Notes under the pieces: generated by a model
Told to the model about the DNA's origin: nothing
Database searches by the model: none
What the model saw: the letters and a program-made list of their open reading frames with translations, nothing else
Origin: Paenirhodobacter ferrireducens
GTDB taxonomy: Bacteria > Pseudomonadota > Alphaproteobacteria > Rhodobacterales > Rhodobacteraceae
Direction: 5' to 3'
Assembly (NCBI RefSeq): GCF_004022265.1
Contig: NZ_SAVB01000020.1
Span: forward strand, 1-64,000
Length of the DNA stretch: 64,000 nt
Program-made: the position numbers and the translations under genes
Shown: positions 1 through 9,447 of the stretch, piece after piece
Numbering within the stretch: position 1 is the first letter of the stretch
How the letters are laid out: the number at the start of each line of letters is the position of its first letter

Positions 1-584
1 GCCCCGCCCCGGGCGGCGGGCCGGTGCACGGCCCCGCGGCGCTGGCCGCCGCGACCACCCGCGCGATGCTGGGCGGCGCGCCGGTCGGCCGAGCCCCCTC
101 GGGCGCCGCGGTGGCCCTTGCCGCCGCCCCCGCCACCGGTGCGCTCGCCCGCTTTGCCCGGTTCGAGGACGTGGTCGAGCTGATCCAGCGGATGCGGGAC
201 GTGAAGCTGCTGGTCGAGGTCGAGACCTGCCTGCGGCTCGTGCGCTATGCCCCTGGCCGGATCGAGTTCGAGCCCACGCCGGCGGCACCGCGCGACCTGG
301 CCGCCACCCTTGCCGCCCGGCTGCAGGGCTGGACCGGCGCCCGCTGGGGCGTCTCGGTGGTGTCGGAGGGCGGCGCGCCCACCATCGCCGAGGTCCGCGA
401 CGCCGGCCGCCGCGCCGCCGAGGCCGAAGCGCGCGAGACGAACCCGGTGGTGCAGGCGATCCTCGCGGCCTTTCCCGCCGCCGTCTTCGACGACATCAAG
501 CTGGCCGCCGACCTTGCGCAGGAACAGGCCGCCGAGGCGCTGCCCGAGGTCGAGGATGAATGGGACCCGTTCGAGGACGGCTGA
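1..584 (+). CDS. dnaX: DNA polymerase III subunit gamma/tau, C-terminal part (cut by window edge)
   Basis: The frame is open from the first bases, so only the 3' end of the gene is present. The visible part starts in an Ala/Pro/Gly-rich linker, followed by a folded region of about 150 residues (around FEDVVELIQRMRDVKL) and an acidic tail ending EDEWDPFEDG. That tail is typical of the tau C-terminus, which contacts the polymerase core and helicase. The N-terminal AAA+ clamp-loader domain lies outside the window. The assignment rests on this tail and on the downstream order ybaB-recR, which follows dnaX in very many bacteria. The first GTG at position 24 is internal and not a real start. Confidence 0.85.
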   Translation, partial: PAPGGGPVHGPAALAAATTRAMLGGAPVGRAPSGAAVALAAAPATGALARFARFEDVVELIQRMRDVKLLVEVETCLRLVRYAPGRIEFEPTPAAPRDLAATLAARLQGWTGARWGVSVVSEGGAPTIAEVRDAGRRAAEAEARETNPVVQAILAAFPAAVFDDIKLAADLAQEQAAEALPEVEDEWDPFEDG

Positions 585-649
585 CGCCCCCCTTGTTCCG
601 CCCGGTCGGGCTGCGTATCTGTGACAGACACTCATAGCGGGGGACGACG

Positions 650-997
650 ATGTTCAAGGGACTGGGCCAGCTCGGCGACATGGCCAAGATGATGAAGGCC
701 GCGAAAGAGATGCAGGAGCGGATGATGACGCTCCAGGAAGATCTTGGCCGCATCGTCGTGGTGGGCGAGGCGGGCGCCGGCCTCGTGCAGGCGCGCGCCA
801 CCGCCAAGGGCGAGCTGACCGGCCTGTCGATCGACCCCTCGATCCTCGTCGCCTCGGAAAAGGAAGTGGTCGAGGACCTGATCCTCGCCGCGATCAAGGA
901 TGCCCAGGCCCGCGCCGCGGCCCGCGCCCAGGATGAACAGCGCAAGCTGCTGACCGAGATGGGGCTGCCCGCCGACATGAACCTTCCGCCCGTGTAA
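650..997 (+). CDS. ybaB: YbaB/EbfC family nucleoid-associated protein
   Basis: A 115-aa protein beginning [22 protein letters not shown], the usual opening of the YbaB/EbfC family. These are small homodimeric DNA-binding proteins associated with the nucleoid. Length and the central beta region ([20 protein letters not shown]) fit. It lies 65 bp after dnaX and one base before recR, the classic dnaX-ybaB-recR cluster, so co-transcription is likely. A purine-rich ribosome site (GGGGGAC) precedes the ATG. Confidence 0.95.
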   Translation: MFKGLGQLGDMAKMMKAAKEMQERMMTLQEDLGRIVVVGEAGAGLVQARATAKGELTGLSIDPSILVASEKEVVEDLILAAIKDAQARAAARAQDEQRKLLTEMGLPADMNLPPV

Positions 998-998
998 G

Positions 999-1598
999 AT
1001 GGCCGGCGCGCAGGACGAGATCGAGGCACTGATCGCGCTGATGGCGCGGCTGCCGGGGCTTGGCCCCCGCTCGGCGCGCCGTGCCGTCCTGCAACTGATC
1101 CGCCGCCGCACGCAGCTGATGGAACCGCTCGCCCGTGCCATGGCGCATGTGGCCGAGACCGCGCAGGACTGCCCCATGTGCGGCAATATCTCGCTCGGCG
1201 GGCTGTGCGAGATCTGCGCCGATCCGGCCCGCGCGACGGGCGAGATCTGCGTCGTCGAGGATGTCGCCGATCTCTGGGCGATGGAGCGCGGCCACGCCTT
1301 CAAGGGCCGTTATCACGTGCTGGGCGGGCTGCTGAGCGCGCTTGACGCCGTCGGGCCCGAGGAGCTCGGCATCCCGCGGCTGATCGAACGGGTCCGCACC
1401 GAGGCCACGCGCGAGGTGATCGTCGCGCTCAACGCCACGGTCGAGGGCCAGACCACCGCCCATTACATCGCCGAGGCGCTCGAGGAGAGCGGCACCGCCG
1501 TCACCGGCCTCGCCCAGGGCGTGCCGATCGGCGGCGAGCTCGACTATCTCGACGACGGCACGATCCAGGCTGCGCTGCGCGCCCGGCACAGCCTCTGA
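999..1598 (+). CDS. recR: Recombination mediator protein RecR
   Basis: A 199-aa protein of normal RecR length. A helix-hairpin-helix ([11 protein letters not shown], residues 18-28) is followed by a four-cysteine zinc finger (C58, C61, C70, C73) and a Toprim domain starting near residue 82 ([16 protein letters not shown]). RecR acts with RecO (and RecF) to load RecA on gapped DNA. The ATG follows the ybaB stop after one base. The stop overlaps the next start (TGATG), so the three genes probably form one transcript. Confidence 0.97.
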   Translation: MAGAQDEIEALIALMARLPGLGPRSARRAVLQLIRRRTQLMEPLARAMAHVAETAQDCPMCGNISLGGLCEICADPARATGEICVVEDVADLWAMERGHAFKGRYHVLGGLLSALDAVGPEELGIPRLIERVRTEATREVIVALNATVEGQTTAHYIAEALEESGTAVTGLAQGVPIGGELDYLDDGTIQAALRARHSL

Positions 1599-1954
1599 TG
1601 CCGGTCTCCCCCGATCTCGAGCTGTTCTTGCGCGAACAGCTGCAGGGCCGCGTGCATTCGCGCCCGATGTTCGGCGGCTTCGGGCTTTATCTCGGTGAAA
1701 AGCCCGCCGGGTATCTGTTCAACGACGCGCTCTATCTGCGCCGGCTGCCCGCCCTCGAGCCGCTGCTCGACCTCCTCCCCGAACGCCCGCCGGCCGAACC
1801 GCCGGTGCGCGGCGCGCAGCCCTATTGGCGGATCGAACCCGATCTGTGGGAAGACCCCGACTGGCTGCTTGAGCTGCTGCGCGCGGCCTCCGAGGCCGCC
1901 CCGCCCCGCCGCCCGCGCCGGCCGCGCCGCGTAAAGACGCCCGCAGAGCATTGA
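1598..1954 (+). CDS. TfoX/Sxy N-terminal domain protein
   Basis: A 118-aa protein with the TfoX N-terminal signature: an early [27 protein letters not shown] stretch (residues 22-49 region), then a short alpha/beta domain and an Arg/Pro-rich tail. Full TfoX/Sxy proteins of gamma-proteobacteria regulate competence. Single-domain versions like this one are widespread in alpha-proteobacteria and their role is not settled. Its ATG overlaps the recR stop by one base, so it is probably translated from the same mRNA. Confidence 0.8.
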   Translation: MPVSPDLELFLREQLQGRVHSRPMFGGFGLYLGEKPAGYLFNDALYLRRLPALEPLLDLLPERPPAEPPVRGAQPYWRIEPDLWEDPDWLLELLRAASEAAPPRRPRRPRRVKTPAEH

Positions 1955-2007
1955 ACGCCCCGGCCCCGGCCGCTATCACGGGGAAAACACCAACCGGGGC
2001 CGTGTCC

Positions 2008-2673
2008 ATGAACCGCCTGTACCACGTCGCGCTTTCGCCCTTTTGCCGCAAGGTGCGCCTGACCCTCGCCGAGAAGAAGATCGAGGTCGAGCTGATCGAG
2101 GAGCGCTACTGGGAGCCGAGCCCCGATTTCCTGCGCCGCAACCCGGCCGGCAAGGTGCCGGTGCTGCGCCTCGACAACCGGATGATGTCAGAAAGCCAGG
2201 CGATCTGCGAATATCTCGAGGAAACGGTGCCCACGCCGCCGCTGCTGCCGCGCGACGCCGAGGGCCGCTACGAGGTGCGCCGGCTCTGCGGCTGGTTCGA
2301 CGACAAGTTCAACCACGAGGTCACCCGCAAGGTGATGGGCGAGCGCGTCTGGAAGAAGGTGATGAAGAAGGGCTATCCCGACAGCAAGACCGTCAAGGAA
2401 GGGCTCTCGGCGATCAAGTTCCACATCGACTATATGAGCTGGCTGCTCGATCAGCGGCGCTGGCTTGCGGGCGACGTGATGACGCTCGCCGATTTCACCG
2501 CCGCCGCGCATCTGAGCTGTCTCGACTACATCTCGGATGTCGACTGGAACCGCTCGGACGCGGTGAAGGACTGGTATGCGAAGATCAAGTCCCGCCCGGC
2601 CTTCCGCTCGCTTCTGGCCGACCAGCTGCCGGGCCTGCCGCCCGCCCCGCAATACGCCGAGCTCGATTTCTGA
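2008..2673 (+). CDS. Glutathione S-transferase family protein
   Basis: A 221-aa cytosolic GST. The N-terminal thioredoxin-like half starts [20 protein letters not shown], with the SPFC motif at the active-site position, and contains NPAGKVPVL and the glutathione-contacting [12 protein letters not shown]. The helical C-terminal half includes [24 protein letters not shown] take the ATG at 2008 because the GST fold begins there; an in-frame ATG at 1951 would add an unstructured 19-residue extension and overlap the previous gene. The substrate cannot be told from sequence. Spacing suggests it is read with queG downstream. Confidence 0.88.
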   Translation: MNRLYHVALSPFCRKVRLTLAEKKIEVELIEERYWEPSPDFLRRNPAGKVPVLRLDNRMMSESQAICEYLEETVPTPPLLPRDAEGRYEVRRLCGWFDDKFNHEVTRKVMGERVWKKVMKKGYPDSKTVKEGLSAIKFHIDYMSWLLDQRRWLAGDVMTLADFTAAAHLSCLDYISDVDWNRSDAVKDWYAKIKSRPAFRSLLADQLPGLPPAPQYAELDF

Positions 2674-2717
2674 GTGCGAGAGGGGGCCCGCCTCCGCCCA
2701 GCATCACGGAGACCGAC

Positions 2718-3788
2718 GTGGACGATCTGAAGCGCCGCCTGATCGAGACCGCCCGGGCCGAGGGCTTTGCCAAGGCGCGGGTCACCACGCCCGACGCGAT
2801 TCCCGAGGCGATGGCGCGGCTCGAGACCTTCGTCGCGGCCGGCATGCACGGGCAGATGGGCTGGATGGCCGAGCGGATGGAATGGCGCGGCAACCCCGCC
2901 GCGCTCTGGCCCGAGGCGCGGGCGGTGGTGATGCTGGCCGAACCCTATACCCCGGCCGTGGACCCGCGCGCGGCGCTCGAACACCGCGAACGGGGCGCAA
3001 TCAGCGTCTATGCCCAGGGCAAGGATTACCACGATCTGCTCAAGCGCCGGCTGAAGCGGGTCGGCCGCTGGCTGATCGAGGCGGCGAAACGGCAGGGCGA
3101 GGCGGCCGAGATCAAGGTCTTCGTCGACACCGCGCCGGTGATGGAGAAGCCGCTCGCGCAGGCAGCGGGGCTCGGCTGGCAGGGCAAGCACACCAACCTG
3201 CTTGCCCGCGACCTTGGCAGCTGGTTCTTCCTCGGTGCGATCTTCACCACCCTGCCGCTGCCCCCCGATGCGCCCGACGTCAGCCATTGCGGGCGCTGCA
3301 CCGCCTGCCTTGACGCCTGCCCGACAGCCGCCTTCCCGGCCCCCTACCGGCTCGATGCGCGGCGCTGCATTTCCTATCTGACGATCGAGCATCGTGGCCC
3401 GGTCGCACCCGAGCTGCGCCCGATGCTCGGCAACCGGATCTATGGCTGCGACGATTGCCTTGCCGCCTGCCCCTGGAACAAGTTCGCCGCCGCGGCACAC
3501 GAGATCGGCTATGCCGCGCGCGAGGCCGAGGCGCCCTTGCTCGCCGAGCTTGCCGAGCTTGATGACGCCGCCTTCCGCGCCCGCTTCGCCGGCTCGCCGA
3601 TCAAGCGCATCGGCCGCGACCGGATGGTGCGCAACGTGCTCTACGCGATCGGCAATTCGGGTGCACCGACACTCGCCGCGGTGGCAGCCCGGCTGGTGGA
3701 TGACGCCGACCCGGCCGTCGCCGATGCCGCCCGCTGGGCACTGGCCCGGGTTTCTCCCCTTGCCGGCCCCGCCCCGCGCGATAGGTGA
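2718..3788 (+). CDS. queG: Epoxyqueuosine reductase QueG
   Basis: A 356-aa protein that reduces epoxyqueuosine to queuosine in tRNA, a cobalamin- and iron-sulfur-dependent last step of queuosine synthesis. Two ferredoxin-type 4Fe-4S motifs are visible: [15 protein letters not shown] and [11 protein letters not shown]. The QueG-specific stretch [20 protein letters not shown] and a C-terminal HEAT-like region also fit. The frame is open much further upstream, across the GST gene. The GTG at 2718 ([10 protein letters not shown]) gives normal family length and removes the overlap, so I choose it. Confidence 0.93.
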   Translation: MDDLKRRLIETARAEGFAKARVTTPDAIPEAMARLETFVAAGMHGQMGWMAERMEWRGNPAALWPEARAVVMLAEPYTPAVDPRAALEHRERGAISVYAQGKDYHDLLKRRLKRVGRWLIEAAKRQGEAAEIKVFVDTAPVMEKPLAQAAGLGWQGKHTNLLARDLGSWFFLGAIFTTLPLPPDAPDVSHCGRCTACLDACPTAAFPAPYRLDARRCISYLTIEHRGPVAPELRPMLGNRIYGCDDCLAACPWNKFAAAAHEIGYAAREAEAPLLAELAELDDAAFRARFAGSPIKRIGRDRMVRNVLYAIGNSGAPTLAAVAARLVDDADPAVADAARWALARVSPLAGPAPRDR

Positions 3789-3793
3789 GGCCA

Positions 3794-4720
3794 ATGATCG
3801 AGACCACCCCCTCCCCCGCCAAGGGCATCGCCCTGAAACTTGCTGCCGTCGTCGGCTTCGTGGTGATGCAGGCGATGATCAAGGCCGTCGCGCCGCATGT
3901 GCCGCCGGGCGAGGCGGTGTTCTTCCGCTCGGCCTTCGGCATCGTGCCAATCCTCGTCTGGCTGGCCGTCACGCACGAGCTCTCGGGCGGGCTGCGGGTG
4001 CAAAGCCCGCTCGGCCATGTCTGGCGCGGCGTGATCGGCACCACGGCGATGGGACTCGGCTTTGCGGCGCTGGCCTTCCTGCCGCTGCCCGAGGCGACGG
4101 CGATCGGCTATGCGACGCCGATCCTCGTCGTCGTCTTCGCCGCGCTGTTTTTGGGCGAGCAGGTCCGCATCGTGCGGATCTCGGCAGTGGTGATGGGGCT
4201 TGCGGGGGTGCTGATCGTGCTTTGGCCGCAATTCGGCGCCGGCGCCGGCGGGACCGAGGCGCTTGGCGCGGGGCTCGCGCTTGCCGGCGCGGCCTGCGCG
4301 GCCCTCGCCCAGATCCAGATCCGCCGGCTGGTGGGCTCCGAGCGCACCTCGGCGATCGTGTTCTGGTTCTCCTTCACCGCGACGGCGCTGTCGCTGCTGA
4401 CCATCCCCTTCGGCTGGGTCATGCCCTCACCCACCGAGGCGGCGCTGCTGATCGGGGCGGGGCTGCTCGGCGGGGTGGCGCAGATCCTGATGACCTCGGC
4501 CTATCGTTTCGCCGACGCCTCGGTCGTCGCGCCCTTCGACTATGCCTCAATGCTCTTCGCCCTGGTGATCGGCTATGCCGTCTTCTCCGAGATCCCCTCG
4601 GCCAGCACGCTTGCCGGCTCGGCCATCGTGATCGCGGCGGGGGTGCTGATCATCTGGCGCGAACATCAGCTGGGTCTTGAACGGCGCAAGCAGCGCAAGG
4701 CGATGACGCCGCCGGGCTGA
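3794..4720 (+). CDS. EamA/DMT family membrane exporter
   Basis: About 308 residues with ten hydrophobic segments in two EamA repeats. A typical repeat feature is FFRSAFGIVPIL in the first half and GLAGVLIVLWPQ at its end. The family (drug/metabolite transporters, RhaT/YdcZ-like) exports small metabolites; the substrate is unknown. The ATG at 3794 has AGGTGAGG directly upstream, so I prefer it over the GTG at 3785. It overlaps nothing and follows queG after five bases. Confidence 0.88.
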   Translation: MIETTPSPAKGIALKLAAVVGFVVMQAMIKAVAPHVPPGEAVFFRSAFGIVPILVWLAVTHELSGGLRVQSPLGHVWRGVIGTTAMGLGFAALAFLPLPEATAIGYATPILVVVFAALFLGEQVRIVRISAVVMGLAGVLIVLWPQFGAGAGGTEALGAGLALAGAACAALAQIQIRRLVGSERTSAIVFWFSFTATALSLLTIPFGWVMPSPTEAALLIGAGLLGGVAQILMTSAYRFADASVVAPFDYASMLFALVIGYAVFSEIPSASTLAGSAIVIAAGVLIIWREHQLGLERRKQRKAMTPPG

Positions 4721-4828
4721 GCCCCTGCGCCGATCCCCGCCGAGGCGCCGCGCTGCGGCGGATCGTCTGGTCGAAACCGGCGGTTTTTCGTGCTAGGGTT
4801 GTGGCCCAAGCATCTGAAGGAGGCTGCC

Positions 4829-5020
4829 ATGACCCGTCACATCATCGACCGCGCGGCGCCGAAGGCCGAAGGGGCCCGCGTGAAGCACTTCCTCGACCTT
4901 GCCCGCAAGGAAGGTGTCCATCCCGCGGTTCTCGAGCTGAACCAGCGCCCCGCAGACCGCGGCGCCCGCAAGGTGCAGGAATTCCTGCGCATTAATCGCG
5001 AGGAACGGGCCGAGGCCTGA
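4829..5020 (+). CDS. Conserved-looking 63-aa basic protein, function unknown
   Basis: A short gene with a very good ribosome site (AAGGAGG, 5-6 bases before the ATG at 4829). The product is 63 aa, rich in Arg/Lys/Glu, with no signal peptide or membrane segment and no cysteine. It starts MTRHIIDRAAPKAEG and ends LRINREERAEA. It looks helical and soluble. I do not recognise a family. It is followed immediately by the strong 5023-5064 hairpin, which suggests an independently ended transcript. Confidence 0.7.
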   Translation: MTRHIIDRAAPKAEGARVKHFLDLARKEGVHPAVLELNQRPADRGARKVQEFLRINREERAEA

Positions 5021-5022
5021 GT

Positions 5023-5064
5023 CGTCCCGTGCCGGCGCGCCGAGGGGCGCGCCGGCACGGGACG
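5023..5064. terminator. Perfect 19-bp inverted repeat between convergent genes
   Basis: Arms 5023-5041 and 5046-5064 are fully complementary, with a GAGG loop. No T-run follows on either strand. It sits between the 63-aa gene and the convergent ilvE gene, so a two-way transcription end or mRNA-stabilising hairpin is the likely role. Confidence 0.65.
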
Positions 5065-5071
5065 GGCGCGA

Positions 5072-5941
5072 TCAGGCCCGGACCAGCGCCTCGTAGCTGC
5101 GAACCATCTCCTGCGCGAGCGCGCCGACCTCGAATCGGAAGTCGCCGATCCGTGCGACCGGGGTCACCTCGGCGGCAGTCCCGGTCAGCCAGCACTGCTC
5201 GAAGCCGGCCATCTCGGTCGGGCTGATGTGGCGTTCGTGCACGGCAATGCCCTTTTCGCGCAACAGCCCGATCACCGTCTGCCGGGTGAGACCGTTGAGG
5301 AAGCAATCCGGCAGCGGCGTGTGCACCGCGCCGTCCTTCACGAAGAAGACATTCGCCCCCGTCGCCTCGGCCACATAGCCCCGGTAATCCATCATCAGCG
5401 CGTCCGAGCAACCCTTCGCCTCGGCCGCGTGCTTCGACATGGTGCAGATCATGTAGAGCCCCGCCGCCTTCGCCTCGCAGGGGATGGTGCGCGGATCGGG
5501 CCGGCACCATTTCGAGATGTCGAGCTGTGCGCCCTTCATCTTGGCGTCGCCATAGTAGTTGCCCCACTCCCAGCCCGCCACCGCAAGCCGCACCGGGTTG
5601 CGCCGGGCCGAGACGCCCATGTCGTCGCCCGCCCCGCGCCAGGCCACGGCCCGCACATAGGCATCGGTCCAGCCGTTCGCCTTCAGCATTTCGTATTTCG
5701 CCGCCTCGATCTCCTCCACCGTCCAGGGGATTTCCATGTCGAGAAGCTCGGCCGAACGGCGCAGCCGGCGCGAATGCTCCACCCCCTTGAAGATCCGCCC
5801 GCCATAGCAGCGCTCGCCCTCGAACACCGAGGAGGCGTAGTGCAGCGCGTGGGTCAGGACATGGACCTGCGCCTCGCGCCAGGGGACGAGCGTGCCGTCC
5901 ATCCAGATCCATCCATCGCGATCGTCATAAGCCCCGGCCAT
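5072..5941 (-). CDS. ilvE: Branched-chain amino acid aminotransferase
   Basis: A 289-aa fold-type IV PLP enzyme that interconverts Leu/Ile/Val and their 2-oxo acids with glutamate/2-oxoglutarate. The catalytic PLP lysine is K158 in CEAKAAGLYM. Other family marks are ALHYASSVFEGERCY near the N-terminus and EATGANVFFVKDG. I choose the ATG at 5941 because the family starts close to GWIWMDGTLVPW and a GGGAGA ribosome site precedes it; the upstream ATG at 5998 adds 19 unrelated residues. It is divergent from petP. Confidence 0.94.
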   Translation of the reverse strand: MAGAYDDRDGWIWMDGTLVPWREAQVHVLTHALHYASSVFEGERCYGGRIFKGVEHSRRLRRSAELLDMEIPWTVEEIEAAKYEMLKANGWTDAYVRAVAWRGAGDDMGVSARRNPVRLAVAGWEWGNYYGDAKMKGAQLDISKWCRPDPRTIPCEAKAAGLYMICTMSKHAAEAKGCSDALMMDYRGYVAEATGANVFFVKDGAVHTPLPDCFLNGLTRQTVIGLLREKGIAVHERHISPTEMAGFEQCWLTGTAAEVTPVARIGDFRFEVGALAQEMVRSYEALVRA

Positions 5942-5971
5942 ACTGGTCTCCCTCGGGTTGTTTTCCACAAG

Positions 5972-6022
5972 TTGCGCACAATGACACTTTCGAATCATAA
6001 TATTGCGCAGATTGTGTGCCCG
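5972..6022. promoter_or_regulatory. Repeated TTGCGCA elements in the ilvE-petP divergent promoter
   Basis: The 147-bp divergent region holds TTGCGCACAAT at 5972 and TTGCGCAGATTGTGTGC at 6003, that is, two TTGCGCA copies 31 bp apart (about three helical turns). Each contains the palindromic hexamer TGCGCA. MarR proteins often bind sites of this size, so self-regulation by PetP is possible. This is inference from position and symmetry only. Confidence 0.35.
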
Positions 6023-6088
6023 GCTAACAATTCATTCTTGGAAAGTCAACAACACTGACATAAAGTCGCGAAAAAGCGAGGAAGACCG

Positions 6089-6589
6089 ATGGCCGACAGC
6101 AGCACCCAGGGCGGCGAGACCCTGCTGTTTCTGACCGACGAGCAGTTGCGCAAGGGGATCGAGGCGATGTTCTTCGCCTATCGCGGCTTCACCGCCGATC
6201 CCGACCGGATTCTCGACAAGCACGGCTATGGCCGAGCACATCACCGCGCGATCCATTTCATCAACCGCGAGCCCGGGCTGACGGTAACGACGCTGCTTTC
6301 GGTGCTCGGCGTGACCAAGCAGTCGCTGAACCGGGTGCTGCGCACGTTGATCGACGACGGGCTGGTCGAAAGCCGGGTCGGGCGCAAGGACAAGCGCGCG
6401 CGCCACCTGCATCTGACGCCGACGGGCGAGGCGCTCGAGCGCGAGCTGTCGGGGGCGCAGCGCGAGCGGATGCGCGGTGCCTATCGCACCGCCGGGCCGC
6501 AGGCCGTCGCGGGTTTCCGCCAGGTGCTCGAGGCGATGATGGACCCCGAGATGCGCCGCCACTATCAGATGCTGAAGGATGACAGCTGA
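6089..6589 (+). CDS. petP: MarR-type regulator PetP
   Basis: A 166-aa protein with a MarR winged helix-turn-helix in its middle: GRAHHRAIHFINREPGLTV, VTKQSLNRVLRTLIDDGLV and the wing ESRVGRKDKRARHLHLT. Its position directly before an OmpR-type regulator and the bc1 operon matches petP of the R. capsulatus petPR operon, so I use that name. Its stop overlaps the petR start by one base (TGATG), giving translational coupling. No ligand is known from sequence. Confidence 0.88.
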   Translation: MADSSTQGGETLLFLTDEQLRKGIEAMFFAYRGFTADPDRILDKHGYGRAHHRAIHFINREPGLTVTTLLSVLGVTKQSLNRVLRTLIDDGLVESRVGRKDKRARHLHLTPTGEALERELSGAQRERMRGAYRTAGPQAVAGFRQVLEAMMDPEMRRHYQMLKDDS

Positions 6590-7308
6590 TGCCGGGCGCC
6601 GCGCAAGCCCCCCACCTGCTGATCGTCGACGATGACGAACGGATCCGCGGCCTTCTGCAGAAGTTCCTGATCCGAAACGGCTTTCTTGTCACCGCGGCGC
6701 GCGATGCGGCGCATGCGCGGCGCCTGCTGGCCGGGCTCGAGTTCAACATGATCGTGCTCGACGTGATGATGCCGGGCGAGGACGGGCTGAGCCTGACCCG
6801 CGATCTGCGCGCGCGCCGGGTGGCGACACCGATCCTGCTGCTCACCGCCCGCGGCGAGACCCGCGAACGGATCGAGGGACTCGAGGCCGGGGCGGATGAC
6901 TACCTGCCGAAGCCGTTCGAGCCGAAGGAGCTCTTGCTGCGGATCAACGCGATCCTGCGCCGCGTGCCCTCCGCAGTGCAGACCGGGCCAAAATACCTGA
7001 CGCTCGGCCCGCTGCGCTATGACCAGGACCGCGGCGAGCTGTGGCAGGGCGACAGCCCGGTGCGGCTGACCGCGACCGAGATGGCCCTGATGCGGATCTT
7101 TGCCGCCCGCGCCGGCGAGGTGGTCAGCCGCACCGACCTGATCGACGAGCTCGGGCGCGACCGCCCGGCCACGCCCGAGGAAGGCGCGGGCGACCGCGCC
7201 ATCGACGTGCAGATCACCCGGCTGCGGCGCAAGATCGAACCCGACCCGCGCGAACCGCGCTACCTGCAGACGGTGCGGGGCCTCGGCTACATGCTCGCCC
7301 CCGACTGA
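6589..7308 (+). CDS. petR: OmpR-family response regulator PetR
   Basis: A 239-aa response regulator. The receiver domain covers residues 8-125 with acidic pocket D14-D15-D16, phospho-acceptor D58 and K108; a C-terminal winged helix follows (residues about 140-235, ending YLQTVRGLGYML). In R. capsulatus, PetR upstream of fbcFBC is reported to be needed for both photosynthetic and respiratory growth. No histidine kinase gene is next to it. All key receiver residues are present, so phosphorylation is possible. Confidence 0.92.
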   Translation: MPGAAQAPHLLIVDDDERIRGLLQKFLIRNGFLVTAARDAAHARRLLAGLEFNMIVLDVMMPGEDGLSLTRDLRARRVATPILLLTARGETRERIEGLEAGADDYLPKPFEPKELLLRINAILRRVPSAVQTGPKYLTLGPLRYDQDRGELWQGDSPVRLTATEMALMRIFAARAGEVVSRTDLIDELGRDRPATPEEGAGDRAIDVQITRLRRKIEPDPREPRYLQTVRGLGYMLAPD

Positions 7309-7334
7309 GCCCGCGCGGCAGCGAGGTCTGCCGG

Positions 7335-7356
7335 CGCGGCGCCATGGGGCGCCGCG
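7335..7356 (+). terminator. Hairpin between petR and petA
   Basis: A 9-bp GC stem (7335-7343 with 7348-7356, ATGG loop) lies 27 bases after the petR stop. No T-run follows, so it may be a weak or factor-assisted terminator separating petPR from petABC. The rest of 7357-7527 should hold the petABC promoter; I cannot point to a convincing -35/-10. Confidence 0.4.
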
Positions 7357-7527
7357 AAAGCCAGGCAAGACGGAATATCCTGCGGCATTTCGCCCCACGG
7401 GGACAAGAATGTTCGCTGGACTGACAACATCGTGATTGCTAAACGAAACGCATGTTCGGCGGCACGTCACGTGCGGCCCGGCAAGTCGCATCGGCCTGAT
7501 CCCAGGCCCGGGAAGGGAGAAGAATTC

Positions 7528-8097
7528 GTGTCCCACGCAGAAGACGCAGGCACCCGGAGGGATTTCCTCTACTATGCCACCGCCGGAACCGGCGCGGTGG
7601 TGACCGGCATGGCCGTCTGGCCGCTGATCAACCAGATGAACGCCTCGGCCGACGTGAAGGCCATGGCTTCGATCTACGTCGATGTCTCGGGCGTCGAGAC
7701 GGGGACCCAGCTGACCGTGAAATGGCGCGGCAAGCCGGTGTTCATCCGTCGCCGCACCCAGGAAGACATCGATCTCGCCCGTTCGGTCGACGTCGCGACG
7801 CTGACCGACACCACGGCCGAGAACGCGAACAAGCCGGGCGCTGACGCCTCGGACCAGAACCGCTCGCTGCCGCCCTTCTCGGGCGAGGACACCGGCGAAT
7901 GGCTGGTGATGATGGGCGTGTGCACCCACCTCGGCTGTGTGCCGCTCGGCAATGCGGGCGACTTCGGCGGCTGGTTCTGCCCGTGCCACGGCTCGCATTA
8001 CGATTCGGCCGGCCGCATCCGCAAGGGCCCGGCGCCGCGCAACCTGGACATCCCGGTCGCGGCCTTCACCGACGACACCACGATCAAGCTCGGCTAA
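7528..8097 (+). CDS. petA: Ubiquinol-cytochrome c reductase Rieske iron-sulfur subunit
   Basis: A 189-aa subunit of the bc1 complex. The N-terminus carries a twin-arginine type signal-anchor ([11 protein letters not shown]), then a transmembrane segment and the Ala-rich hinge ([11 protein letters not shown]). The 2Fe-2S ligands are C132 and H134 (CTHLGC) and C151 and H154 (CPCHGSH), with C137-C153 as the disulfide pair. The start is the GTG at 7528, preceded by GGAAGGGAGA; it matches the MSHAED N-terminus known from R. capsulatus. The frame is open upstream to 7432 without family similarity. Confidence 0.97.
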   Translation: MSHAEDAGTRRDFLYYATAGTGAVVTGMAVWPLINQMNASADVKAMASIYVDVSGVETGTQLTVKWRGKPVFIRRRTQEDIDLARSVDVATLTDTTAENANKPGADASDQNRSLPPFSGEDTGEWLVMMGVCTHLGCVPLGNAGDFGGWFCPCHGSHYDSAGRIRKGPAPRNLDIPVAAFTDDTTIKLG

Positions 8098-8115
8098 GGG
8101 CAAAGGGACAGGAAC

Positions 8116-9429
8116 ATGGCTGGAATTCCGCACGACCATTACGAGCCCAAGACGGGCGTCGAGAAGTGGCTGCACGAGCGTCTGCCCGTCGTGGCGCTGA
8201 TCTATGACACGATCATGATCCCGACGCCGAAGAACCTCAACTGGTGGTGGATCTGGGGCATCGTCCTCGCCTTCTGCCTAGTGCTGCAGATCGGCACCGG
8301 CGTTGTGCTGGTGATGCACTACACCCCCCACGTCTCGCTGGCCTTCGCCTCGGTCGAGCACATCATGCGCGACGTGAACGGCGGCTATGCGCTCCGCTAC
8401 GTGCATGCGAACGGCGCCTCGCTGTTCTTCTTCGCCGTCTACATCCACATCTTCCGCGGCCTCTACTACGGTTCGTACAAGGCCCCGCGCGAAGTGACCT
8501 GGATCGTCGGCATGATCATCTACCTGCTGATGATGGGCACCGCCTTCATGGGCTACGTGCTGCCCTGGGGCCAAATGTCCTTCTGGGGCGCCACCGTCAT
8601 CACCGGCCTCTTCGGCGCGATCCCGGGCATCGGGCCGTCGATCCAGGCCTGGCTTCTGGGCGGGCCGGCCGTCGACAACGCGACGCTGAACCGCTTCTTC
8701 TCGCTGCACTACCTGCTGCCCTTCGTCATCGCCGGGCTGGTGATCGTGCACATGTGGGCCTTCCACACCACCGGCAACAACAACCCGACGGGCGTCGAAG
8801 TGCGTCGCACCTCGAAGGAAGAGGCGAAGAAGGACACCCTGCCCTTCTGGCCCTATTTCGTGATCAAGGACCTGTTCGCGCTGGCCCTCATCGTCACCAT
8901 CTTCTTCGCCGTCGTCGGCTTCATGCCGAACTACCTCGGCCACCCCGACAACTACATCGAGGCGAACCCGCTCGCGACTCCCGTGCATATCGTTCCGGAA
9001 TGGTACTTCCTGCCGTTCTACGCGATCCTGCGCGCCTTCACCGCGGACGTCTGGGCCGTGCAGTTCGTGCACTGGATCACCTTCGGCATCGTCGACGCGA
9101 AGTTCTTCGGCGTGCTCGCCATGTTCGGTGCGATCATCGCGATGGCGCTGGCGCCCTGGCTTGACACCTCGAAGGTGCGCTCGGGCCAGTTCCGTCCGGT
9201 GTTCAAGTGGTGGTTCTGGCTGCTCGCGATCGACTTCGTGGTGCTGATGTGGGTGGGCGCGATGCCGACCGACGGGATCTATCCCTACATCTCGCTGATC
9301 GGCGCGACCTACTGGTTCGCCTACTTCTTCGTGATCCTGCCGCTGCTCGGCCTGATCGAGAAACCGGCACCGATGCCGGCGACGATCGAAGAAGACTTCA
9401 ACAACCACTACGGCACTCCGGCCGAGTAA
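8116..9429 (+). CDS. petB: Cytochrome b subunit of the bc1 complex
   Basis: A 437-aa polytopic membrane protein carrying hemes bL and bH. The Qo-site PEWY motif is at residues 294-297. Histidines in [25 protein letters not shown] and in [24 protein letters not shown] are the heme ligand pairs of helices B and D. Length matches Rhodobacter cytochrome b, which is longer than the mitochondrial form. It follows petA after 18 bp and precedes petC after 18 bp, each with its own ribosome site. Confidence 0.98.
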   Translation: MAGIPHDHYEPKTGVEKWLHERLPVVALIYDTIMIPTPKNLNWWWIWGIVLAFCLVLQIGTGVVLVMHYTPHVSLAFASVEHIMRDVNGGYALRYVHANGASLFFFAVYIHIFRGLYYGSYKAPREVTWIVGMIIYLLMMGTAFMGYVLPWGQMSFWGATVITGLFGAIPGIGPSIQAWLLGGPAVDNATLNRFFSLHYLLPFVIAGLVIVHMWAFHTTGNNNPTGVEVRRTSKEEAKKDTLPFWPYFVIKDLFALALIVTIFFAVVGFMPNYLGHPDNYIEANPLATPVHIVPEWYFLPFYAILRAFTADVWAVQFVHWITFGIVDAKFFGVLAMFGAIIAMALAPWLDTSKVRSGQFRPVFKWWFWLLAIDFVVLMWVGAMPTDGIYPYISLIGATYWFAYFFVILPLLGLIEKPAPMPATIEEDFNNHYGTPAE

Positions 9430-9447
9430 GGACAAGGACCGTACATC

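Noticed and set aside
2043-2717. Upstream extension of queG over the GST gene
   Set aside because: The extra 225 codons are the GST gene read in another frame; QueG similarity starts at the GTG at 2718.
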